NCBI GenBank assembly: GCA_034433375.1
Contig: DAOUAQ010000275.1
Coordinates: 1-26,359 of the forward strand
Reading direction: 5' to 3'
DNA from: DSWT01 sp034433375
Lineage (GTDB): Bacteria; Chloroflexota; Anaerolineae; B4-G1; SLSP01
DNA: 26,359 nt
In this document: in pieces, positions 13,074 to 19,726 of the stretch
How positions within the stretch are numbered: position 1 is the stretch's first letter
Layout: each line of letters starts with the position of its first letter
Notes under the pieces: generated by a model
Database searches by the model: none
Seen by the model: only the letters and a program-made list of their open reading frames with translations
What the model was told of the DNA's origin: nothing
Program-made: the position numbers and the translations under genes

Positions 13074-15146
13074 ATGCGTAAGTATCTCTGGATTGCCAAC
13101 GTATTTGTTGTTCTGACGTTGCTACTCGCAGGTTGCGGTACGCCAGAAGTCGTCGAGAAGACCGTCGTCGTCGAAAAGACCGTCGAAGTCGAGAAGACTG
13201 TCGAGGTCGAAAAGAAGGTCGAGGTCGAAAAGAAAGTCGAGGTCGTCGTGACCGCGACTCCGCTGCCGCCGAGCGCTTACAAAGAGGCCCCCATGCTGGC
13301 CGGTCTGGTCGCTGCGGGTGAATTGCCCCCTATAGACGAGCGTCTGCCGGCCAATCCGAAGGTCATCCAGCCGCTCGTTGAGCAAGGCCAATACGGCGGC
13401 GAGTTGCGCTTTGGTTTCACCGGCACCAATCCTGAATGGGGTGGATTGCTCTTCTTTGCTGCCTGGGAGCACCTGACCATCTGGAAACCCGATTTCAGCG
13501 GCGTCGAACCGAACCTTGTCGAGAGCATTGATGTCAGCGACGATGTGACAACCTACACCTTCCACATGCGCAAGGGCATGAAGTGGTCAGATGGCGTAGA
13601 TTTCACGGCGGACGACATCGCATTCTACATCGAAGACGTCCTGTTCAACACCGACCTGAACCCTGGTGGGCCTAATACTGACTGGATTCCTACCGGTCAA
13701 GGCCCCGATATGAAATTCGAGAAGATTGATGATTATACCTTCAGACTGACCTTCCCGAAGCCTTACGGTACGTTCCTCTACGTCTTGGCGCAGTGGCAAG
13801 GTCGGTATTTCGCCATGTACCCCAAGCACTACCTGCAACAGTTCCACAAGAAATACAACGATAAGGTGGATGATCTGGTCAAGGCAGATGGCACTGTGGC
13901 TGACTGGATGGGTTTGTTCAACAAGTACGGCGGCGATGGGTGGGGCAACCCCGGTACGTTCTATCTCTACCCTGAGCACCCCTCACTGTACCCCTGGATC
14001 ACGACGCGACCTCTAGGCACCGGTACGCAGGTGTGGATGAAACGCAATCCGTACTACTGGAAAGTGGATACCAACGGCAACCAACTGCCCTACATTGACA
14101 CCGTTCTGGCGACCTCTTACCAGGATGCGGAAAGCCGCACCTTCGCGATGCTCAATGGCGATATCGATGCCTTGAAAGACCCGGGCGGCGAAAACCGCAT
14201 CATCTACCACGATGCAAAGGACGAAGGCAAACCGATCAGCATCTATTACCCGAAATCTGATGGCGCCAACACCAACACGGTCCATTTCAACCAGACCATT
14301 GCCGATGAATACAAAGCCGGCGTTTTCGCGGACATCAACTTCCGCATCGGGATGTCCTACGCCATCAACCGCGCGGAGATCATCGAGATCGTCCACAATG
14401 GTCAGGGTACCCCCGCTCAACAGGCCCCGAACAACGATGGGCCGCTGTACATCGAAGGCATGGACACCCAATACATCGAGTACGATACCGCCAAGGCGAC
14501 CCAATACCTCGATAAAGTCTTCACCAACGGGAAGGGTGCCGATGGCTACTACCTGGATGATCAAGGCAAGCGTTTTGAGATGATCTTCACCGTCCAAAAT
14601 GACCTCAGCTACGGCACCACCTACGTTCAGGTGGCTGAACTGCTGATTGGTTATTGGGACAAGGTTGGTGTCAAGGCGACCTTGAATTCCATCGCGAGTG
14701 ACCCGTACGAAGTTGCCCTGACAGATAACACGATTGAGTGCATCGTCTTCACCGGAGAAGGCGGCGCCGGGATCACCCCCATCCTCGATCCTCGCTACTA
14801 CGCCCCGCTCCATGGGTATCAGTCCTACTTCGGCCGTGGTTGGCACGCCTGGAGAGTCAAGGACTCAGAGGATGTCCAGGTTGAACCGCCGCAATGGGCG
14901 AAAGATGCCTATGCCAAGTACGAAGAAGTTCTCATGCAGCCGACACAAGAACAACAGATCGAGAAAATGATGATCGTTCTGCAGGAGGCCAAGGAACGCT
15001 TCTACGTACTGGGTATCTCACGACCAGGGGAAATGTACTATCCCTACAACTCTCGCCTGGGTGGTATCCCTGCCACCTGGTACGATGGGTGGGCCGAGGG
15101 GGTAGCAAAAATCACCTACCCCGAACAGTGGTTCATCAAACAGTAA
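13074..15146 (+). CDS. family-5 (Opp/Dpp-type) solute-binding lipoprotein, cassette 1
   Basis: This 690-residue protein has the start supported by AGGAGG and by the signal peptide MRKYLWIANVFVVLTLLLAGC; Cys21 is the lipidation site. Residues about 24-60 are a repeat linker (VEKTVEVEKKVEV type). The SBP_bac_5 fold follows, with YTFHMRKGMKWSDGVDFTADDI, PYGTFLYVLAQWQGRYFAMYPKHYL, MKRNPYYWKVD, QLPYIDTV and FRIGMSYAINRAEIIEI as landmarks. It is longer than usual OppA/DppA proteins (about 530-550), because of the linker and inserts. It should bind the imported ligand outside the cell and deliver it to the two permeases downstream. Regulation by LacI-type proteins and similarity in type to Thermotoga Opp-family saccharide binders suggest oligosaccharides; peptides remain possible. 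Confidence 0.88.
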   Translation: MRKYLWIANVFVVLTLLLAGCGTPEVVEKTVVVEKTVEVEKTVEVEKKVEVEKKVEVVVTATPLPPSAYKEAPMLAGLVAAGELPPIDERLPANPKVIQPLVEQGQYGGELRFGFTGTNPEWGGLLFFAAWEHLTIWKPDFSGVEPNLVESIDVSDDVTTYTFHMRKGMKWSDGVDFTADDIAFYIEDVLFNTDLNPGGPNTDWIPTGQGPDMKFEKIDDYTFRLTFPKPYGTFLYVLAQWQGRYFAMYPKHYLQQFHKKYNDKVDDLVKADGTVADWMGLFNKYGGDGWGNPGTFYLYPEHPSLYPWITTRPLGTGTQVWMKRNPYYWKVDTNGNQLPYIDTVLATSYQDAESRTFAMLNGDIDALKDPGGENRIIYHDAKDEGKPISIYYPKSDGANTNTVHFNQTIADEYKAGVFADINFRIGMSYAINRAEIIEIVHNGQGTPAQQAPNNDGPLYIEGMDTQYIEYDTAKATQYLDKVFTNGKGADGYYLDDQGKRFEMIFTVQNDLSYGTTYVQVAELLIGYWDKVGVKATLNSIASDPYEVALTDNTIECIVFTGEGGAGITPILDPRYYAPLHGYQSYFGRGWHAWRVKDSEDVQVEPPQWAKDAYAKYEEVLMQPTQEQQIEKMMIVLQEAKERFYVLGISRPGEMYYPYNSRLGGIPATWYDGWAEGVAKITYPEQWFIKQ
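13150..13250 (+). repeat. coding VEK-type tandem repeat in the lipoprotein linker
   Basis: Nucleotide units of about 18 bp (GTCGAAGTCGAGAAG-like) encode roughly six-residue units VEKTVE/VEKKVE directly after the lipidated cysteine. Alternating Val and Glu/Lys would make an amphipathic extended strand or a flexible charged spacer. The paralogue at 19727 has the same region with a different order of units. The opposite strand reads as an acidic FDLD repeat and is not a gene. Confidence 0.8.
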
Positions 15147-15159
15147 GTGCTTAGGTTCT

Positions 15160-15192
15160 ATGTGCTCCGGCGAGAATCTCGCCGGAGCACAT
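15160..15192. terminator. 16-bp hairpin between binding-protein and permease genes, cassette 1
   Basis: ATGTGCTCCGGCGAGA (15160-15175) and TCTCGCCGGAGCACAT (15177-15192) are exact reverse complements with one central base. The stem starts 13 nt after the stop of the binding-protein gene and ends 18 nt before the Shine-Dalgarno of the permease gene. There is no T-tract. Intercistronic hairpins of this kind can protect the upstream mRNA or reduce downstream expression, which would give more binding protein than permease. Confidence 0.8.
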
Positions 15193-15221
15193 CCCTTCGA
15201 AGTATTCTCAAGGAGTATACC

Positions 15222-16217
15222 ATGTGGAAATATCTATTTCGGCGTTTTCTTTCGATGCTCTTTACTGTGTGGGTCATCTCAATGCTCTCTTTTGCGCTCA
15301 TTCAACTCCCACCGGGCGATTATGTAACCACGCTGGTCAACCGGCTTGTGACAACTTCAGCGGGTGCGGCCACGATATCCAGCGAATACGTCGAGCAATT
15401 GCGTGAAAGATATGGCTTTAACCAACCCATGTATGTTCAATACCTCAAATGGATTGGGAGAATTCTGACGAGGGGAGAATTTGGCTACTCGTTCGTTTAC
15501 ACACGTGATGCGGCCGTGATGATCACAGAACGTCTACCGATGTCTTTTGCGTTGTCATTCGCCAGTATGATCCTGGTATGGGCCGTGGCTTTGCCCATCG
15601 GTATTTATTCTGCTGTCCGCCAATACTCGTTAGGAGATTACGTCTTCAGCTTTATCGGGTTTATTGGCTTGGCAGTGCCGAACTTCCTGTTAGCACTTAT
15701 TCTACTTTTTATCACGTATAAATACTTCGACCAGGCCATGATCGGCTTGTTTTCTCAGGAATTCGCCTCTGCGCCGTGGAGCATGGCAAAATTTGTTGAT
15801 ATGTTGAAGCATTTATGGATTCCAGCGATGATTATTGGCCTGGGCGGCACCGCCGGCTTGATTCGCACGATGCGGGCAAATTTGCTCGATGAACTGAATA
15901 AACCTTATGTGGAGACAGCACGTTCCAAAGGCTTGTCCGAGCGACGGTTGCTATGGAAATATCCGGTGCGTCATGCCATGAACCCATTCATCAGCACGAT
16001 TGGGTGGGCATTGCCCGGTTTTGTCGCCGGTGACGTGATCGTTTCCATCGTGTTAAACCTGCCAACCTCCGGACCGGTTCTATTCAACGCCTTGAAACAG
16101 CAAGATATGTATGTGGCGGCCGGGTTTATTTTAATGTTGAGCATCTTGACCGTGATCGGCACATTTATCTCCGATATTTTGCTGGCCCTTCTTGACCCAC
16201 GCATCCGCCTTCAATAA
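15222..16217 (+). CDS. Opp/Dpp-type ABC permease, DppB-like, cassette 1
   Basis: The 331-residue membrane protein starts at the ATG at 15222 after AAGGAG with 6-bp spacing; the open frame from 15147 runs through the hairpin and is not used. The N-terminus MWKYLFRRFLSMLFTVWVISMLSFALIQLPPGDY is typical of the OppB/DppB family. The EAA-type loop ETARSKGLSERRLLWKYPVRHAMNPF and the ending ISDILLALLDPRIRLQ are also diagnostic. It forms the channel with the next gene product. The paralogue at 21982 is similar throughout, most strongly in the EAA region, with the main difference in the external loop around residues 40-60. Confidence 0.9.
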   Translation: MWKYLFRRFLSMLFTVWVISMLSFALIQLPPGDYVTTLVNRLVTTSAGAATISSEYVEQLRERYGFNQPMYVQYLKWIGRILTRGEFGYSFVYTRDAAVMITERLPMSFALSFASMILVWAVALPIGIYSAVRQYSLGDYVFSFIGFIGLAVPNFLLALILLFITYKYFDQAMIGLFSQEFASAPWSMAKFVDMLKHLWIPAMIIGLGGTAGLIRTMRANLLDELNKPYVETARSKGLSERRLLWKYPVRHAMNPFISTIGWALPGFVAGDVIVSIVLNLPTSGPVLFNALKQQDMYVAAGFILMLSILTVIGTFISDILLALLDPRIRLQ

Positions 16218-16243
16218 TTCCTGATAGAAAGAGGTAACTCACA

Positions 16244-17389
16244 ATGACCATCAATGAAATTGACTTAGCACTCGCCAATCGCGCCAGCGGCAGCCCAGCC
16301 ATCGAGAGTGATGTGCGAGTAGAAGTGGCTTCTCAATGGCAGCTCATGTGGTGGAAATTCAAAAGGCATAAGCTGGCGATGTTTGGGGGGACGCTCGTTT
16401 TGTTCTTCTATCTTCTGGCGATCTTTGCAGAGTTTTTTGCTCCCTTCCAGTTTACAACGTATAACGACCAATATGTGTATGCGCCGCCACAGATGATTCA
16501 CTTCTTTCGTGATGGCAAACTGAGCCCTTATGTGTACGGGTACAAATTTGAACGCGATCCCATTTCGTACAAGAAGACCTGGGCGATTGACGAATCAGTC
16601 ATTGTGCCGCTCCGGTTTTTCAATCGCGGCGACCCCTATAAACTTTGGGGATTAATCCCTTCTGATGTGCATCTGGTCGGCCCCGTTAACGCCAAAGACC
16701 CCTTTTATTTGCTAGGCGCGGACAAAAGCGGGCGTGACGTTTTCAGTCGCATTATTTATAGCGCGCGGGTTTCATTGACCGTCGGGTTGGTCGGCGTAGC
16801 CATCAGTTTGACGATTGGTATTCTGGTAGGTGGAGTTTCAGGCCTGGTGGGCGGCGTATTGGATAACGTGATCCAACGCCTGATTGAGGTTTTAATTTCT
16901 ATACCCACTTTGCCGGTTTGGTTGGCCCTGGCAGCCATGGTACCGCTAAGTTGGAGCGCGCTCAGGGTTTATTTCATGATCACGCTCATCTTATCCCTGG
17001 TGGGGTGGATGGGTATGGCGCGTGTGGTGCGCAGCAAGTTTCTGGCTTTGCGCGAAGAGGATTTCATTATGTTGGCGCGCTTGGATGGGGTGCCTATGGG
17101 ACGTATGATCACCAGGCACATGATCCCCTCTTTCTTGAGTCACATTATCGCCTCCATCACACTCTCCATCCCCGGTATGATCCTGGGTGAAACAGCTTTG
17201 AGTTTCTTGGGGTTGGGGTTGCGCCCCCCCGTGGTGAGTTGGGGGGTGATGCTCCAGGACACACAAAAAGTGGCGGTCATTGCCATTTACCCCTGGCTGC
17301 TATTTCCGGCCGTGGCGGTGATTATCGTGGTTTTGGCTTTGAATTTCTTGGGTGATGGCTTGCGCGATGCAGCGGATCCATATCAGTAA
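16244..17389 (+). CDS. Opp/Dpp-type ABC permease, DppC-like with large external loop, cassette 1
   Basis: The 381-residue protein is about 80 residues longer than a normal DppC/OppC. The added length is between the first membrane segment (LAMFGGTLVLFFYLLAIFAEFF, about 43-65) and the LLGADKSGRDVFSRIIYSARVS motif near residue 150. It includes YAPPQMIHFFRDGKLSPYVYGYKFERDP and faces outward. The N-terminal EVASQWQLMWWKFKRHKLAM is conserved with the paralogue at 22982. The EAA loop reads EDFIMLARLDGVPMGRMITRHMIPSF, and the conserved ending is ETALSFLGLGLRPP, then NFLGDGLRDAADPYQ. The ribosome site GAAAGAGG lies at 16226-16233. The extra loop may contact the large binding protein; that is inferred. 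Confidence 0.9.
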   Translation: MTINEIDLALANRASGSPAIESDVRVEVASQWQLMWWKFKRHKLAMFGGTLVLFFYLLAIFAEFFAPFQFTTYNDQYVYAPPQMIHFFRDGKLSPYVYGYKFERDPISYKKTWAIDESVIVPLRFFNRGDPYKLWGLIPSDVHLVGPVNAKDPFYLLGADKSGRDVFSRIIYSARVSLTVGLVGVAISLTIGILVGGVSGLVGGVLDNVIQRLIEVLISIPTLPVWLALAAMVPLSWSALRVYFMITLILSLVGWMGMARVVRSKFLALREEDFIMLARLDGVPMGRMITRHMIPSFLSHIIASITLSIPGMILGETALSFLGLGLRPPVVSWGVMLQDTQKVAVIAIYPWLLFPAVAVIIVVLALNFLGDGLRDAADPYQ

Positions 17390-17413
17390 AAGAGATAAGT
17401 AAAGGTACCCCTT

Positions 17414-18457
17414 ATGGCTGACAATAACAATACCCTGGTTCAAGTTAGAGACTTAAAAATCCATTTTTTCACCAACGAAGGCACCGTGCAAGCGGTAGAT
17501 GGCGTCACGTTTGATATTCGCAACGGTCAAACCTTGTGTATGGTGGGTGAAAGTGGCTGCGGCAAGAGCGTCACCGCCCGCGCCCTGTTACAGATTGTGC
17601 ATCGTCCTGGCAAAATCGTTGATGGCGATATTATCCTGTATCGCAAGAGAAGTCACAACCAAACTGAGGAGGTCAACATCAGTAAGCTGGAACCAAAGGG
17701 GTCTGTCATTCGCTCGATCCGCGGTAAGGAAATCTCCATGATATTCCAGGAACCTATGACCTCCCTGAGCCCCATGTATACGGTGGGCAACCAGATCATG
17801 GAAACCATCAGGTTGCATACCAAAGCTGACAAAAATCAAGCGCGCGAACGTACACTCGAGATGCTAAAGTTCGTAGGGATTCCACGCCCGGAGCGTATCA
17901 TTGACGAATACCCATTCCGCCTGTCAGGTGGTATGCGCCAACGGGCGATGATTGCAATGGCATTGTCCTGCAACCCTAGCTTGCTCATTGCCGATGAGCC
18001 AACAACAGCGTTGGATGTGACAACGCAAGCCCAAATTATTGACCTTATGCAGGGGTTACAAAAAGATTACGATATGGGAATTTTGTTCATCACCCATGAT
18101 TTGGGTGTAGTAGCCGAAGTCGCCGACAATGTAGCCGTCATGTATTTGGGCAATGTCGTTGAATACAGTGACGTACGCACAATTTTTCACGACCCCCAGC
18201 ACCCATACACACAATCATTACTACGATCCATTCCCAAAGTTACCGCCACGCGTGAAAAGCTGGAAGTGATTAGAGGGATGGTGCCCAGCCCGTTCCGCCG
18301 ACCATCGGGATGCCCTTTCCACCCGCGTTGCCCCAAGGCCATGCCCGTATGTTCGCAAGTCGAACCTCACACCATTGACCTTACCGAGAATCACCAAGTT
18401 CGTTGTTTACTATATGATAAAAGCGCTAGAAATTCTGTGCGGGAGATGGCACAATGA
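17414..18457 (+). CDS. Opp/Dpp-type ABC ATPase, DppD-like, cassette 1
   Basis: This 347-residue cytoplasmic ATPase energises the importer. It has Walker A GESGCGKS (45-52), the signature LSGGMRQR (170-177), Walker B LLIADEPT (190-197) and the switch His in FITHDLGVV. The C-terminal oligopeptide/dipeptide-type extension has four spaced cysteines: Cys300, Cys306, Cys313 and Cys331 (GCPFHPRCPKAMPVC). In the OppD of Mycobacterium tuberculosis such cysteines hold a [4Fe-4S] cluster, so one is possible here. The stop overlaps the next ATPase start (ATGA), so the two subunits are probably made in equal amounts. The ribosome site is weak (AAAGGTA). Codons in this gene are more AT-ending than in its paralogue at 24129. 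Confidence 0.92.
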   Translation: MADNNNTLVQVRDLKIHFFTNEGTVQAVDGVTFDIRNGQTLCMVGESGCGKSVTARALLQIVHRPGKIVDGDIILYRKRSHNQTEEVNISKLEPKGSVIRSIRGKEISMIFQEPMTSLSPMYTVGNQIMETIRLHTKADKNQARERTLEMLKFVGIPRPERIIDEYPFRLSGGMRQRAMIAMALSCNPSLLIADEPTTALDVTTQAQIIDLMQGLQKDYDMGILFITHDLGVVAEVADNVAVMYLGNVVEYSDVRTIFHDPQHPYTQSLLRSIPKVTATREKLEVIRGMVPSPFRRPSGCPFHPRCPKAMPVCSQVEPHTIDLTENHQVRCLLYDKSARNSVREMAQ

Positions 18458-19518
18458 CCGAGCAAACACCACAAAGTCAACTTAGTCCAGCAGTCAACAA
18501 TGGGCAACCGCTGCTAGAAGTCCGCAACCTGAAAATGTATTTCCCGATTGTCAAAGGTATTTTCGGAAAGATAACGGGATACGTTAAAGCAGCAGATGAG
18601 GTGTCTTTCTCAATCCGGCCTGGTGAAACTTTGGGCTTAGTCGGAGAGTCTGGGTGTGGAAAAACGACCGTGGGACGTTGTATCGTCCGCGCCTACAAAC
18701 CAACTGCCGGGAATATCATCTATCGCCGCGCCGATGAGACGAACGTTGACCTGGCTAAGGTTGACAATAAAGAGCTGCAGACATACCGCAAAGATATCCG
18801 TATAATCTTTCAAGATCCATTTTCATCGCTCAACCCGCGTATGAATGTATATGAAATTATTAGCGAGGTGTTGCGGGTCAATAATATGTGCTCGCCCAAG
18901 GAAATGGAATATCTGGTAGCCAATACGATGGAGCAATGTGGCCTGCGCCCGGAATATATGCGGCGTTATCCGCACGCTTTTTCGGGAGGCGAACGCCAAC
19001 GCATTGGGATCGCCCATGCTTTAGTGACCTCGCCGCGTCTGGTGGTATGCGATGAAGCTGTCTCCGGTTTGGATGTTTCGGTGCGCGCGCAAATCCTTAA
19101 CCTGATGGAAGACCTACGGCGCGACATGAACCTCACGTACTTGTTCATCTCTCACGACCTGAGCGTCATTCGCCACATCTGCGATCGCGTGGCGGTGATG
19201 TACGTAGGCAAATTGGTGGAATTGGCAGATGCCAACACGCTTTATACAAACCCATTGCACCCCTATACCGAGTCCTTGATGTCCGCCGTACCCATTCCCA
19301 ATCCGGATGTGCGCGAGCGCAAGAATCGCATCCGCCTGGAAGGCGAAGTCGCCGATCCCTCCAACCCGCCGCTGGGCTGCTATTTCCACCCGCGTTGCCG
19401 CTATGCCAGAGAACGTTGCAAAACTGAAACACCTGTCTTGCGCGATATGGGCAACGACCATTTCGTCGCCTGCCATTTCGCGGACGAATTGGAACTCGTC
19501 GGCGTCCGTATGGCCTAA
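18454..19518 (+). CDS. Opp/Dpp-type ABC ATPase, OppF-like, cassette 1
   Basis: This 354-residue second ATPase of the importer starts inside the stop of the DppD-like gene. Walker A is GESGCGKT (64-71), the signature FSGGERQR starts at Phe176, and Walker B is LVVCDEAVSGLD, where the usual Pro after DE is Ala. The switch His is in FISHDLSVIRHI. The C-terminal extension again has the Cys pattern GCYFHPRCRYARERC followed by ACHF, consistent with an iron-sulfur or zinc site. A longer N-terminal part (KGIFGKITGYVKAADEV) is typical of OppF/DppF. The last 30 codons (DMGNDHFVACHF, ADELELVGVRMA) are almost the same as in the gene at 25151. Confidence 0.92.
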   Translation: MTEQTPQSQLSPAVNNGQPLLEVRNLKMYFPIVKGIFGKITGYVKAADEVSFSIRPGETLGLVGESGCGKTTVGRCIVRAYKPTAGNIIYRRADETNVDLAKVDNKELQTYRKDIRIIFQDPFSSLNPRMNVYEIISEVLRVNNMCSPKEMEYLVANTMEQCGLRPEYMRRYPHAFSGGERQRIGIAHALVTSPRLVVCDEAVSGLDVSVRAQILNLMEDLRRDMNLTYLFISHDLSVIRHICDRVAVMYVGKLVELADANTLYTNPLHPYTESLMSAVPIPNPDVRERKNRIRLEGEVADPSNPPLGCYFHPRCRYARERCKTETPVLRDMGNDHFVACHFADELELVGVRMA

Positions 19519-19530
19519 ACTTATGTTGTG

Positions 19531-19591
19531 GAAGTGGATGCTGCCAATCATCCCCTCATGTGGGTCGTTATGATCGGCGAACACTATGTGC
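19531..19591 (+). pseudogene. fragment of a LacI-family gene related to the one at 11922
   Basis: Read in the frame of 19531, the sequence gives EVDAANHPLMWVVMIGEHYVRIE. The second LacI-family protein has EVDPANHPIMWPSMITEQRID at 12240-12302. At least 11 of the first 18 residues are identical, and the nucleotide sequences align over the same span apart from a likely 6-bp insertion. No start codon, helix-turn-helix or further ligand domain is present; after about 19591 the similarity ends, and the cassette-2 leader begins at 19637. It is a relic of a regulator gene that once preceded cassette 2. Confidence 0.75.
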
Positions 19592-19636
19592 GGATTGAGC
19601 CTGACCAGAACATCCATCGAAAACCCATCAGGCATA

Positions 19637-19726
19637 GAAAGGAGGTTATCACCGGGACGAATAAATACACAGGTAAGCACCCTTTTGGCGTCAAAAACCA
19701 TTTCAAAATTCACTAGGAGGAGTGAT
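19637..19726 (+). promoter_or_regulatory. conserved 90-nt leader of Opp-type cassette 2
   Basis: This leader is the counterpart of the one at 12984-13073 and has the same total length. GAAAGGAGG is at 19637-19645, CACCCTTTT at 19678-19686, the imperfect palindrome TTTTGGCGTCAAAA at 19683-19696, and the ribosome site AGGAGGAGT at 19715-19723. Differences between the two copies are mostly single bases plus one short indel on each side of CACCC. The coding sequence after the start codon continues the similarity without a break. No promoter was recognised, so cassette 2 may depend on read-through from cassette 1 or on an atypical promoter. Confidence 0.6.

Noticed and set aside
14013..14846. Minus-strand open frame of 277 codons
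   Set aside because: It is antisense to the solute-binding-protein gene, a common effect of GC-rich codon bias; no start signal or domain.
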